Assembly (NCBI GenBank): GCA_024114885.1
Contig: CP099418.1
Coordinates: forward strand, 682,001 to 746,000
From: Septoria linicola
Taxonomy: Eukaryota > Ascomycota > Dothideomycetes > Mycosphaerellales > Mycosphaerellaceae
Direction of reading: 5' to 3'
DNA: 64,000 bases
Made by a program: the position numbers and the translations under genes. Below, one piece after another: positions 1-12,300 of this stretch. Each line of letters begins with the position of its first letter. Positions within the stretch are counted from its first letter, which is position 1. The notes under the pieces are model-generated. The model ran no database searches and was not told the origin of the DNA. It was given only the letters and a program-made list of their open reading frames with translations.

Positions 1-482
1 CCATTTCCGAGCAGCTTTGACGGCGGGATCAAGTATCCGGGCGTCTATGCTCACTGCAGGCTTCTTTCTTCTCCCAGCAAACGAAGGTCAGGGTATCTCC
101 CTCTCCGCTAAGGCTCCTCCTCTCGCCTCGACCAGGGCTGCACTGCTCGGAGACTCATGTTAGTGTGAGTGAATTGGCTATCACCCTCGTCTTCATAATT
201 CGAAAGAATACAGAGGCCTTATGTCCCTCGCACACCCACTCCTAGCATGTTTGTGTTTCCACTACTCGGGAACGCCGGCGAGTTCGCGTTGGAAGGGAAT
301 TCCTGAATGAATGTAAGTAAATGCATCAAGAATATGGTAGTCACAAGACACAGCCGCGGAGACGTTTCGTCCTGCTATGGCAATCCAGATGCAACACAGA
401 TGACCCATTGTGATCGGATGCACAGCGCTAAGCGTAGCATACCGATGGAGCCCGTGCATCTCAAATTGCCATAGGATTGACG
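1..482. other. Intergenic sequence at the window edge
   Basis: No ORF here looks like a protein. A 65-codon minus-strand ORF at 262-459 has no recognisable domain, signal peptide or splice partner. This is probably the 3' flank of MED19 and of a gene beyond the window edge. Confidence 0.5.
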
Positions 483-1763
483 CTACGATCCCGCAGAGGA
501 CATCTCGTAGAACCCAGTGGGCTTGATACTGACCTTCCGCTTCTGACGCTTGTTAGAGTCTCGCCGCCTTCCAGTGTCATCGATGCCACCCGTACTATAT
601 CCATCATCCTCGAAACCCTCGCCATAACCTTCAAAGCTACTGTCGCCGTAGCTTCGCTTTTTGCCAGATCTCTCTAGTCGAATGCCGTTCCGTGGTGAAG
701 AGGGCGCAGAGCTTCGCATAGCAGTGGCTGGCGCAGTCTTCGCGAGATGCGCATTCGCCACGGCGGGCTTCGCAGCTTTCGATGCAGCCGCGTTCTTTGC
801 TGCAATGCTTGTCTCGTCCAGTCCTAGGGTCTTTTTCCACGTTTCATGCTCCAACTTTGGCAGTCGTCCGGGCTGGAATTGAAGTGCTGAGTCGAGTTTA
901 CTTAGCAGATCTGTTTCGTGCGTACTGTCACCCAGCTTGAGTTCTTTCCAGCGGTTGTCCCACATGGAAACGCCAGGTGCGACTTCACTGCTCCAGAGAG
1001 GATCTACAAGACCTTGCAGTTCACCTTGATTAGGCGAGGCCTTGTTCACGCCTTCCAGGCCGAGATTCTTGACCTTGCTGGCGTAGGATTTCCTCAACTT
1101 GATCTTGTTTCCAGCAGGATCCAATCTGGCCACTCGTCTTTGTATCTCTGACAAGTCATACAGTTCGAGCAGGTTTTGACTGGGATGCGGCCGTGACGGA
1201 GCGATGGCTACAAATTTTACGAGGGTTTAGCAAGGCACATAGCATATACATGCCACTTGCTGGGGGTACTTACGAGTTGTGTGCAGTTTGTAGAGCTGCG
1301 CCGCCGCGCCTGACAACGTTGTCGTCGTCTCATCTACATTTTCCTGTCGCTCGTGATCGGTCCTTCTGTGCTCGTTGTCCGCCGCATTGGCATGACTACT
1401 TCCAACCTCCCTCTGATCTACCATCTCCGAATCGCCATCGGCGTCTTTCCGCTGCTCACTATCGTCTTGCGACGCCGGAGTTTGACGTTCGCTCTCGCCG
1501 CCAGTCTCACTATCGCGGCCAACAGTACGATTCTGAAATCCCGCAGTGCTAGGCGGGGACGGGAAGTTGCTACCGCCGGGCTGGTGCTGCTGGCTCGTGT
1601 GAGATTGCGCCGTCCATGATGGTGACATGCGAACACTGGGCGGTGGTGTCGAATAGTTGGGCACGAAGGTCTTTGTCGGCTCCGCGGTCAGACGAGGGCT
1701 GGCGGGCGAATATGATTCGAGTCTCTGCCGTTTCGGTGATCGTTCGCAGTCGAAGGTGGACAT
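483..1763 (-). CDS. MED19: Mediator complex subunit 19 (Rox3/Med19)
   Basis: Subunit of the Mediator head module, the nuclear coactivator linking transcription factors to RNA polymerase II. Two exons: 1274-1763 and 483-1207, with a 66-nt intron (donor GTAAGT, acceptor TTGTAG). Splicing gives 1215 nt, 404 aa, and restores the conserved core SRPHPSQNLLELYDL directly before SEIQRRVARLDPAGNKIKLR. Seen: N-terminal KRQRLESYSPASP motif, low-complexity Ser/Gln/Pro tract, HRRTDHERQ motif, then the Rox3 core (RKSYASKVKNLGLEGVNK) and the LLSKLDSALQFQPGRLP segment, then a basic nuclear-signal-like tail. These motifs in this order are typical of Dothideomycete Med19. Without splicing the two halves look like two unrelated ORFs. 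It diverges from ERCC1 across a 454-bp spacer. Confidence 0.9.
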
Positions 1764-2217
1764 TGAGGCAGATTGCGGCGGGCGGATCGGATGGCGCGAA
1801 GTCGCTGTCGCTGTGGTAGGGGATGTCCGCTAAGAATGGGTGAACAGCGGGCACGAGCACCGGGAGCCCAGAGTGCAGCGTCGACTCGTCCGCGGCGGCG
1901 GAATAGAGACGCTCGCAATCAGTCAATCATCCAGGAATCCAGAACCAGCTGTGTTTCGCTATTCCGGAGAGTGTGTCGCTGAGTGACTTGCAGTCGTGGC
2001 CGTGGAGGTCGGGTCGAGAGTGGTCTGCTGGAGGATGATGAGGGAAGATGCGAGTGGATCGGCGGCTTGTCACTGCCGCTAGAACCGCCGTCTGTGCTTT
2101 GTACTTCGCGTGTGCCTGTCTTCACTCGTGACGATCGGCGACTGAACAATAAAAACAAAAGTGAACGACAATACAACACCGTTGTCGTGAATGCGACAGA
2201 AATGGTGGTGATCGCAA
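1764..2217. promoter_or_regulatory. Bidirectional promoter region between MED19 and ERCC1
   Basis: 454 bp between two divergent start codons, so both promoters must lie here. The ORFs present are antisense to MED19 or uncalled shadows. No clear TATA box or repeat was picked out. Confidence 0.5.
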
Positions 2218-3414
2218 ATGGCAGATGAGATTGAAGACGATGGGCCACATCGAGCTGGTCCGAACGTGTCTCGAAACGCCACCACAGGCTCAAACCCATC
2301 ACATGCATCGGGCTCACGACAAAGCGGACAGCCATTTCGACAACCTGGACTAGATCGACAGAATGGCGCTCCCTCCACGACAAAGACAGGAGTGCAACAG
2401 CCAAAACCACAAGCACTCCCAAGACGATCTGGCCCGGCCTCAATCATCGTGTCGCCAAGACAAAAGGGTAACCCAATCCTAGACAAGATCAAGTCACTGC
2501 CTTGGGAGTATGGCGATATACCTGCAGACTATGTGCTGGGAGTGACAACTTGCGCGTTATTCCTTAGCTTGAAGTACCATCGACTACATCCAGAGTACAT
2601 CTATACGCGCATCAAGAACCTGCAGGGCAAGTATGCGTTACGCGTGGTTCTATGCATGGTAGACATTCAGAACCACGAAGAAAGCCTGAAAGAGCTCAGC
2701 AAAACGAGTCTCATCAACAACGTCACCATCATCCTCTGCTGGTCTGCCGCCGAAGGTGCACGTTATCTAGAGTTGCTCAAGACATATGAGAATGCTGCTC
2801 CAACATCGATCAAACAGCACCAGTCGAATTCCTACAGTGATCGCATGGTCGACTTTGTGACCACCCCAAGGTCCATTAACAAGACAGATGCTGTCTCGCT
2901 CGTGTCTCAATTTGGCACAGTCCGCACTGCAGTGAATGCGAGACACGAGGAAGTCGCAATGATCGGCGGCTGGGGAGAGAAGAAAGTCCAGCAATGGGTC
3001 ACGAGCGTCTCAGAACCATTTCGAATCCAACGTGCTGGTAAACGTAGTCTACAGCTGGAGAATATGGTCAGCAGCCAACCAGTGTCGCGCGCACCAACAT
3101 TATCAAGAGATGTGACACGAGAGGATAGTACAGGCTCAGCGATTCCGACGCCTGCTCTTAGTCGAGCCAATACTGGGCTTGCTGACGCCGATCGCCGGCC
3201 GGGTTCACGTCTAGCAGAGCAGGTTGATATGTCTGCGGACGATGATGAAGCATTCGCAGAGGCGATGAACGCTGCAATGTTGCCAGAGAAGCGAAACACT
3301 GCACCTCCGCGTCAAGAGCCGACAACGGAAGTACCCAAGAAACGAAAGCAAGATGATGCGTCTCTGAGCGAAGGCGTCATGGCAGCGCTGAACAAGTTGC
3401 GAAAGCCAGGCTGA
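2218..3414 (+). CDS. DNA repair nuclease subunit ERCC1/Rad10/Swi10
   Basis: Non-catalytic partner of XPF/Rad1 in the structure-specific endonuclease that makes the 5' incision in nucleotide excision repair and trims flaps in recombination; nuclear. Single-exon ORF, 398 aa. Residues 1-75 are a disordered Gln/Ser/Pro tail. The ERCC1 central domain starts about residue 74 with ASIIVSPRQKGNPIL and contains LPWEYGDIPADYVLG and CALFLSLKYHRLHPEYI, family hallmarks. It is followed by the helix-hairpin-helix heterodimerisation region (about 210-270, SINKTDAVSLVSQFGTVR, then MIGGWGEKKVQQW). The C-terminal about 125 residues are acidic and Lys-rich, usual for fungal homologues. The start at 2218 is the first Met before the conserved domain. 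The downstream neighbour is convergent, 60 bp away. Confidence 0.95.
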   Translation: MADEIEDDGPHRAGPNVSRNATTGSNPSHASGSRQSGQPFRQPGLDRQNGAPSTTKTGVQQPKPQALPRRSGPASIIVSPRQKGNPILDKIKSLPWEYGDIPADYVLGVTTCALFLSLKYHRLHPEYIYTRIKNLQGKYALRVVLCMVDIQNHEESLKELSKTSLINNVTIILCWSAAEGARYLELLKTYENAAPTSIKQHQSNSYSDRMVDFVTTPRSINKTDAVSLVSQFGTVRTAVNARHEEVAMIGGWGEKKVQQWVTSVSEPFRIQRAGKRSLQLENMVSSQPVSRAPTLSRDVTREDSTGSAIPTPALSRANTGLADADRRPGSRLAEQVDMSADDDEAFAEAMNAAMLPEKRNTAPPRQEPTTEVPKKRKQDDASLSEGVMAALNKLRKPG

Positions 3415-3474
3415 ATGCAAGACCGAACTCAGCTTATGTGCCTTCGGCGAACATCTATAATACTGATGTTATCG

Positions 3475-4807
3475 CTACGACCAGTCAAGATTAGCCACCA
3501 ATCGGTTGGCGAACCCAACCAACTTCAAGCACAGGTGCTCGCCTTGACCTCGGCCACTACCAGCATGAGTCTCTTCTCGACCAATGGCAACACCATCTGC
3601 ATTCCTCGGAAAGTCCTCTGGACAAGGGTTTGAATGCCACTTCGTCTGCCTCTCTTCCATCTGCTTGCAGAGTCCTACAAAGTACGGACAGCATGAATTA
3701 CCATCTTCCGGACCATGCACTTCCGCACGCACGACCTTCTTGCTCATGCTTCTCCATTCTTCAGGACTCAAATCAACCGAGAAAGCCGCAACACACCCCA
3801 ATCCGCCAGCGTGAAGATGCGCGGACGGAGTATTCAGATCAGCCAGTCGGAACTTCTTCGTCTCGCCAGCTATCTTTGCACGACTAGCTTCAGAATTGAT
3901 GTACCCGAGTATTTTGTCGAACCGCTCAGCGATAGACATGAGTAGTGTCCCGACGAGTTGCACGTTCTGAATCCCAGTTATGAATCTTTTCGGACACTCG
4001 GAGCATTTCAATACCGTCGAAGCTGTTTGCATCGCCTCTCGCAGCGGATGGAGCGAGAATGGAAAATTGAAGTTGTCGCTGTTCATCGCCTGCAGCGAGT
4101 TCAGGGTGAGATATAACGTGCTCAGGCAAGCACAACTAGGCATATAGCTTGAATGCATACCGCCGAGCGCGGGATCGAGGAGCAGTGCTGAGTTGCTACC
4201 GGCAGTGCTACTATCGTTATCGTTCGACGAGCCGTTCACGTGGCCGTTGGTAAGACTGCTGCTACGGCTTGAATGTAGCCCAAGTATAGCAGACGTACTG
4301 CTCGAGGAATCGGGGGTCAAGCCTGGAACTCCTCCTGCTATCCCGTGTCCGTTATGGCCGCCCTCTCCACTAAACTCTGTTGTAGGCCAGTCATTCTGTA
4401 GCCAAGGCTGCAGACTTCCGCCTGGCGTGAAAGCGCTCTCGTACGTTTCTGCGTCAAATGCCTCGTCCTGCGACGGCGAAGTCTCGACTGCTGGCTCTGG
4501 CTGACGAATGGCGTTCCTCTTCGTTGGTGATCGTTCTGCCGTATCATGACCTTCTTCCTGCCTCGCTCTCTTCTTCGGTCTTCCCATCTGCTTCTGAGCT
4601 GAGAATATACATGGAATATCCTCACGTTGACATCGTGTACATCGTGAGTGTTCGTTTGTACCGCCGGAGCATTTCAGCTTCTTCGTTCCTAGATCTTGGT
4701 TAGGTGTGTTCCAAACAGTGGTCGAGTAGACACGGACTACATATATCGCATGCTGCCCGTCGCTTGACAGGTCGCTCTATGGTGCGCTGAGCTGATGTCT
4801 GCGCCAT
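3475..4807 (-). CDS. Zn2Cys6 transcription factor with AflR-type C-terminal region
   Basis: Probable sequence-specific nuclear regulator. Exon 1 is 4738-4807 (70 nt, MAQTSAQRTIERPVKRRAACDIC) and exon 2 is 3475-4688. The 49-nt intron has donor GTCCGT, branch site CTAAC and acceptor CTAG. Splicing rebuilds the whole binuclear cluster: C-x2-C-x6-C (CDICRTKKLKC), nine residues, then C-x2-C-x6-C (CTRCQREDIPC), followed by the basic MGRPKKRAR linker. Total 1284 nt, 427 aa. The second half has CACLSTLYLTLNSL, FPFSLHPLREAMQTA and LKCSECPKRF, resembling the aflatoxin-regulatory (AflR) domain. Starting at the MGRPKK methionine would lose the DNA-binding domain. No biosynthetic cluster is seen beside it. 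Its start lies 447 bp from the transposon island. Confidence 0.85.
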
Positions 4808-5254
4808 GCTCTGTCTTGGGACGACGCCTGTGTGCTGGTCAGAGTGGTTCGCTTGGACGGTATGCCTTCGTCAGTGTAGCGACAAGACTGTTTGCGGCGT
4901 AAAACAGATTGCAGAGTCAGAGCTTCAGATCGTAGCTGCAGGCTAGAGAGAAGTAGAAGAAGAAGCAGCCCACTAACTAGTGATCACCTACCACATGCTC
5001 TGCCGCTATGGATTGCTTCTGCGTCGGCATCCTTACATTAATCTCGGATGCAGTGAGAGTGATTGCGCCTGTTACGACCAGCACTAGCGACGTGTCAGAC
5101 GCGATGGAGCTGCTCATCCCAGTCTCCAGCCGGCTATGGTCAGCGAGCATCACACATCACCTGCAGAAGACAACCATTCTGGTGCGGCTGAAGACCAGCT
5201 CAAAGCTAGATCAAGAGCTCCCAGTCGATGGAGTAACTAAGTTAGGTAAGGTGG
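4808..5254. promoter_or_regulatory. Upstream region of the Zn2Cys6 gene up to the island
   Basis: Normal (non-RIP) composition. An 86-codon plus-strand ORF at 5008-5268 runs into the terminal inverted repeat and has no recognisable feature, so it is not called. This stretch is probably the remaining promoter and 5' UTR of the transcription factor. Confidence 0.4.
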
Positions 5255-5288
5255 GCCATTCTGACTAGTCCGCCATATCAAACCTCCG
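5255..5288 (+). repeat. Left terminal inverted repeat of the island
   Basis: Begins GCCATTCTGAC and ends CCGCCATATCAAACCTCCG. It is the reverse complement of 44581-44614 at 33 of 34 positions; the only difference is a T here for a C in the other end's complement (a transition). The flanking bases (GGTGG left, GCGCC right) show no target-site duplication. Both ends are followed inward by CACTC-containing stretches that could be subterminal transposase sites. Confidence 0.85.
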
Positions 5289-5599
5289 CATGCGGCCACG
5301 CTCTATTGTCTTTATTGTTCACTTGCACTCGCACCTGTCATTATTATACGCTCACATTACGCTAGTAGCCTTGCTATTGTCGCGCTAATAATAATAGGAC
5401 TTACTTAATACTAATATCTAGCTCGCTACTACTCTAACTATACCTAATAAATACTACTTATATAGCGACTATAGGCGACAACGAGGCCTTATATAGTACT
5501 CGTAGTATTAATCGCCTTAAGTAAGTTATAGCGCGTATTCTACGACGCCTTTTAGCTTAGCTAATACTTAATAGTATACTTTACGCTACTAGTATAAGC

Positions 5600-6350
5600 T
5601 TAACGCTAGATATAATTATATAAGCTAGTTAGGCCCTAGTTAAGAAGATAGATATTAATAAGATAGAGACTCCTAGGTAGGTAATTTTTATACTCTCTAT
5701 ATACTCGCTACTAACTCGTAGTATAAAATAGGCTATAGAATTCCTTAAACTTCTTCGACTACCTATACTACTCTATTATACTAAATACCGCCGACTATTA
5801 GTATTACGTACTAGCGACATAGTAGAAGTTACTTAATAAAGTAGAAGGTAGAGATAAGAATAAGAAGAAGGTTATAAAGAATACTCTACGTAAGTTTAAT
5901 AAGGCTAGCTATATATAATATAATAGAGATAACTTAGGGCGTTACTACTATTATACTATACTTATAGTATAAGCGTCTAGGTCTTAAGGAGTAGTATAAG
6001 ATAGAGATAGGAGAGGTACCTTATACGTACTATATATATATAGCTAAGTCTAGTTATTAGGCTAGTAAATAAGTTAGTAATAATAAGGATAGCGAGTCTA
6101 GTAGCGAGTCTAGCGAGTTAGAGAAGCTCTATACTCGTATAAAGATATTAGAAGATAGGCTTAATAGAATAGATAGTACTATAGGAGGGATTAATAGCTA
6201 GATTAACTAGTTTAAGGTAGAGGCTAGTAGTAAGGCTCGTAACGTATAGAAACTATAGAAGGCTATATAGCTAAAGGACGATATTCCTAAGCCTATTATA
6301 GTCTAGTTAGTATAGCGAGTTTATAAGTAATCGAACTACGAGTTACTACG
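5600..6350 (+). pseudogene. RIP-broken ORF relic with coiled-coil segment, left end of outer element
   Basis: Reading plus-strand frames through TAA/TAG gives a plausible peptide at about 5880-6300, with a Ser/Glu-rich stretch (KDSESSSESSELEKL) followed by a heptad-like segment ending about KDDIPKPIIV. No family is recognised. It lies between the left terminal repeat and the 3' end of the integrase relic on the other strand, so it may be a second gene of the outer element. Start and end are approximate. Confidence 0.3.
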
Positions 6351-6499
6351 AGTATAAAAACTAATATCTACTCTTATCCTATCCTAGTATACTAATTCTT
6401 CTAATCCTATCTTCCTTAGGCTATAATTTAACTAGTATTTACTCTACGAGTCTATAGCGAGTACTATTTACTACTCCTAGTCTCCCTAGTAGTATATAT

Positions 6500-9091
6500 T
6501 ACCTATAGCTACTTCTATCGCTTCGCTACTAGCTTAATAGGTTCTATAGTTAGTTATATTATTAGTTATATAGTCGCTAGACTAGCCTATAATTACTTAT
6601 TAAGCTCTAGCTCTATAGACTAAGTAGCTATAGGTTATAGAGCGAGCTACTATATAATCTCTAGACTCGTAGTACTTATAGAGGCCTCGTTATTAGAAAG
6701 ATTAATTATCTTAGGTAGCTTTATACTATCGTACTCTACTATAGTCTATATACTCTTCTCTTATTTAATACGTATTCTAGCTTTAGTCTTAATACTTATA
6801 AACACTAAGGATAAACTCGCTTAACTCGTAGCTATACTCTTATAGTACTTACGTTTATCTACTTTACCTTTACTTTTAGCTTTAACTTAAGAGCCTTTTC
6901 TCTAGTATATATAGATCTTAATTAAATAGGCCTACCTATTAGATTATTTCGCTTTTAGCTATCTAAATATACCTATAGCCCTACTTATATTAGTATTCTA
7001 ATAGTCTATATATATCTTTTTAGATACTCGCTTAGGCTAATCGTTCTCTTAGAAGCTAGTATAGAAGAATATCTTTTTAAAGTCCTTAGTATCTATAATC
7101 GATATAGCTAGTAGCTATAGATAGCGAGAAAAGAAGTACTCTATAAGAGTTATATTATCGCTAGTATACTAGTCTTAATCCGTCTATATATCTATAGTAG
7201 TATCGTATAGATAGATATCCTAGTACGTCTAAACGCTAGAGTTATTAATAGTAACGTACTATAGATAGAGCTTATATATATAAAGGAACTTAATTAGAGG
7301 CTCCTTCTACTTAGCTTTTAATAGTAGAGCGGATACTAGACGCTATAATAGTAATCTACTACTAGTATTAAGAGTAGTATTTTTCTTAAACCTAAGGATA
7401 GCCGTATTACGCTCTTTATTAATAACCTAAGAAAGCGAAGAGAAGATATTAATAGTAGCTCTAGTATTTATTCTAGGAGTAGTAACTATAGTACTCGTAT
7501 AACTCGTAGGCGCTATAGTAGAGTAACTCGTTAAGGTAGGCGCTAGTATAACTAATAGCTCGTAGACGATTTACTTATTTAGAAAGTTAGGGTTACGTAT
7601 AGCGTATTAACTATAGTAAAGATAACTACTAAATATATAGTTATATTTAATACCTAATATTATATAGTACTTACTCTAGAGCTAGGCTATAGTTATAGTA
7701 AGCGAGCCTAATAGATAAGGTCGATTAGTAGAGAGTAAATAATATAGGTTAAAGAAGAGAGGAATAGTTAAATATTTAGAAGTACGTACTCGCCGAGCCT
7801 CGTAGATATACTCGTAGACTAGGGTTTTTAACGCTATATTATAGGCTATTATAGATTAGGATAGCTCTTAAGGATTATTAACTTATAGATCGTTAGTAAA
7901 CTCTATCTCTATAATTCCGTTATCTTTATTAAGGATTAGTATACTATTAGAGGCTATAAATATATCTCTTATTTACTATATATTAATCTACCTACGTATA
8001 GCTAATAGCTTATTAAGCTTACTAAGCGTCGGCTATTACTATAATACGATATACTATAATATAAGTATACGTAGTATTAGATAAGTATAACGGTAAATAC
8101 GCTTACTAGAAGTAGAGTTAGTATTACCGTCTATAGGTAGTATAAGGCCGTATAGCTATAAGGCGTAGCTATACTATTTAAGAGTTATTATAGGTAGATA
8201 GGCTTCTAGGTCTATATTTTGTTAGCGAGTTACTATAGCGAGTAGTTACGATTATATACTGAAGCTCTCTAGTTCTCTTTTAATCTTATCTAGAACGCTA
8301 TCTAGTAGTAGAATAGATTAATTACTAGTACCGTATATATATAGATAGTATCGTAGTATATATAGAATACTTATAATAATATATAGACGCTTAGGCTATT
8401 TCTAGATCCTATAGCTATTCTATACTCGTATAAACTCGCTAATAGCCTCGCGTATAATTAGTATATATATCGCTAGGAAGGTAATATAGTCGATAAGTAA
8501 ATCGCTATTATATAAGTCCTTAATTAGTAATTAATAGAAGTATCCTCTTTATAGCGCTAGAGCTTTAGCTTACTAAGCCTACTATAATTTAATATATTAG
8601 TTTATCTTACTAGTTCTATACTTAAAGTATTAGTTAAATCGTAATAGTAGTAATAGCTTACTACCTATAGCTACTACGGCCTCCGACTCTATAATATAGA
8701 TAACGTTCTAGATCTTAAAATAAGTATCTATAGCTAGTATAGTCTCTATACTACGATCTAATTAGAGGATTTAAAGTATAGTACCTATAGCGTATAGTAC
8801 TATAAGGTATTAAGCGAGAACTAATATAGCTATTCTTCTAGATAGACTAATATATATCTACTCTATATAACGTAAATAGATATAGATACTAGCGTAGATC
8901 TAAATAAGCTACTTCTTAAACTTATAGTATATATCTATTAAGATAGTAAAGCCTAGACTAGGTATAATAATAGCTCTATAGTATTCGTTTATATAGTCGA
9001 GACGACGCTATACGCTCTTAGGATTAAGTAGAGAAGTAACACGATAAATCTAGTTACTATAAGTATAAGCTACGAGTATCTAAGTAGATAT
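6500..9091 (-). pseudogene. rve-type integrase relic of the outer DNA transposon, C-terminal part
   Basis: Minus-strand frame, read through RIP stops. About 9060-8300 shows the retroviral-type integrase core found in stand-alone fungal integrase proteins: LNPKSVQRRLDYI, then the first catalytic Asp in FTILID, RYIE(W)IYI, a VLAQYL helix, and an LDRSIET segment matching the second-Asp motif (SDRG-ET). Near 8600 is I-K-L-stop-stop where the family has the catalytic Glu and Trp-Trp (IESWW); each change fits CA/TG to TA. A long low-complexity C-terminal region continues to about 6500. The 5' part of the same reading is found 35 kb away at 43973-44470. Family assignment is from motifs recalled, not from a search. 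Confidence 0.6.
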
Positions 9092-9399
9092 CAGAATAGG
9101 TAGGCCGAAACGGGTTAGTATATAGATTAGGCTAGGTCTTAGCCTACCTATAGAAGATAGTAATAGGTATAGTATAAATACCTACTCTATACTTAGATAG
9201 GTTAAGCGAATAAAAAATAGGTATAATATAGGTTTTAAGTATAACTACGAAGAAGAATTATTCTAGTTAGTATCGACTATAAAAGGAAGTATATAATAGA
9301 GTAGTAAAGACAGAGAGAGAGATAATAGTAATAAGTAGAACGGATAGGCTAATCTAACGTCGACTTAAGTTTATAATATATATAGTTAGTAGACGTAGT

Positions 9400-12300
9400 T
9401 AGTAGCTACGTTCTAGCTCTTAAAGCTTCTCTATAGAGCGTATTACGCTTTTACGTACTTCGACGCTATAATTTATCTATCTTTATAACCTCTTTATTAT
9501 CGCTAATACTATTAAACTTTAAAAAGGCCTTGATTTCGTTTTTAACCTCCTTATTCTACTCCTCGACTATATCTATCTAATTACGAGTAAGTTCTAAATT
9601 AGGATAAAGAGTAGATACTTCTATAGTAAGTACTACTCTTATATTATACTTATAATCGCGATATCGATATCGTAATAGTATAATATATATAAAGATATCT
9701 AGATTATATATCCGATTATAGTAGTTCTAATAATATATAATACTAAAATCTCGTTCCTATCTAGTACCTACTACTAGAATATATAGAATATCCTAGGCTA
9801 TTTTCGATATAGTAGAGAATATATTAGTAAGAGCTAGCTATATATCTATAGAATCTATTCTATCTATATATAAGAAGTCTACTTTCCGATAGCGCTCTAG
9901 TTCGTTATTAGGCTCGACTAAAGAGGCTACGTCTAGTACTAGTTAAGCTTTATTATTATCGCTATCGATCTTTATAGCGAAGGAGGTTAAGAAGCTTTAT
10001 ATACCTCGAGGCTACTATTTCGAAGCTTATATAGTACTAGATAAAGCTTTATAATACTTTAACTACTCTATACGTAATTTACTCTAGTAGAGATCTTCTA
10101 AACTATCGTTATCGAAAGCGCCTCGCTTCTAGAATATACTCTTAATCGTAGAGTATAGTAGTACTACTATATCGTAGTAGTTCTCGAACCGTTACTAGGT
10201 CTATTAGTAATATTAAAAGAGCTTAGTATACGCTTTATCTAGTACCTTATAGAGTAAGACCTTCTAAGCCTCTTTCTTATACTTAAGTTTCTTATCTACT
10301 TTATCTAGAATATCGAAAAGAGAGTTATAGTAGCTAAGGACTAGATAGAGGCTAAGGCTCTTTATCGTACCGACGTAGGTAGTAGCCTAAGCGAAAGGTA
10401 TAGTTAGAGATATAAGGTATTCTAACCGTTACTAGTTAGTATTAGATAGTATAAGTATTAGTAGCGACTAACGTTTAATAAATTTATTAATAAAGTTACG
10501 TAGTCGACTAAAGCGAGATAGTATTATCGTAGTCGAGCTCTAACGGGTCCTTATATCTTATATTACTCGTAGTAGTCTCGTTATAGGATACTTTTACTAG
10601 CGTATATAAGCCTTCGGATAGGGATATAGATTCTTTAGACGCTCCTTTTAGAGATCTATAAAGCTCTCGAAACGCTAAGAACTAGAGTTTACCTATACTA
10701 TAAACCTATAGACCTAGGACGATTAATAAGCGCTAACTATACTTACCGACTATAATCGTCGACTATAACTACGATATACCTTAAATAAAAGTTTAGATAG
10801 TCCTTTAAGAGAAGCTACTATATTAGTCTTTTAAAACCTTTCTAGAGCTCGTTAATCTTTCTTATCGTTCTAAAACTCTTATAGATCGTTAATTAGTATT
10901 ATTTATAGTTATATAAAAAAGGCTTTTATAGTAAGCTATATTATATAAGTAAAATATAGAAACTGTTCTAGAATCGTAGCTAGCGTAGTAGGCTTAATAG
11001 CCTTAATATTAGAGAAGAGATTTGCCTTATCTAGTTAAATATCTAGTACTATCGGCTCTACGAGCTCTTCGATTAAAATAGAAGGCTTTACGATTTTTAT
11101 ACTATACTCTATTAAGTAAAGGCTAATAGCCTTAATACTAGCTTACGTTAGTACTAATTAAATAGATACTAGTAAGATATATATAGACCTATAGAGTATA
11201 CTATTATTTCTAGCGTTATCGTATATAAGAGCGATTAGTCGGTCTCTAAAACTAAACCTTTATAATATATTAAAGAGTAATTTCGAAAGTCGCTCTCTAG
11301 TATATCTACTAGTAATATAGAGAAAGTCTAATATCGCCTCGTACTATATCTATTTAGCGTCGATCTAGTAGGTATAGATAGTAAGGAATAAAGCTTTTAT
11401 ACTACTAGACTACTAGCCGTCGACTACGATAGTAACCTTAGAGGTTCTAGCTAGTATAGCCTTTAGGTCTTCCTTAGACCTCTCTTAGACCTCTTAAAGA
11501 AGAGCCTTAATTATCTTACTAGAGTAGAAAGGTATTTCGAGACTAGGGTTAAGATATATATATATATAGCGGACTATAGGATTCTTAAAGAAATTAAGTA
11601 GTAGGCTATATACTACGATTATTTACGTAGATACTATAGAGAAGTTATTAATACTTAGGTCTAGGTCGCCGAGGTAACTCTTACGATTTCAAGCCTAACT
11701 ATATAAGCTTAATAACGTAGTTAGTAAATATAGTTAGTAGGAACTTATATAATAGTCTTTATACTACTAGATATACTCTAGTAGTATCTTTTTTCTCTTA
11801 AATACTTATACGTACTCCTTAGTTCGAAAGTAAGAACTAAGACTACTTATACTAATATAGAGGCCTAGATAGGCTAAAGAGGTCTCGTAACCTTAGTAGA
11901 CTACTTTTAGTAAGGTATTCTCGATATTAATCCTTTAGTTAAAAAACTTCTAGACCTAGAAGGAATAGGTACTCTTCTATTTAATAGATATAGTCTTTTA
12001 TATCCTAAACTTATACTTATAGCGACCTTATACCTCCTACTATCGTCGTATATACTAGTCTCTAAAGTCTGTTTTATACTCTTTCTACTATAGATATACT
12101 CTATTTACTTAAGTCTAGTCTAGAGAAGACGTAGGTATATTAATTAGAATTTTAGAGGTAGTAGGTAGTCTACTAGAGCTCTACTCTAATACTATATATC
12201 GTTACGTAGAGCGTACTATTAGACTAGATCCGAATTATAAAGAGTCTCTAAAAACGCTGTCTTAATATTATTATCTTAGTCGAGTACTAGACCTAAGTCC

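Noticed and set aside
5008..5268. 86-codon plus-strand ORF just left of the island
   Set aside because: It runs into the terminal inverted repeat, has no domain and lies in the regulator's upstream region.
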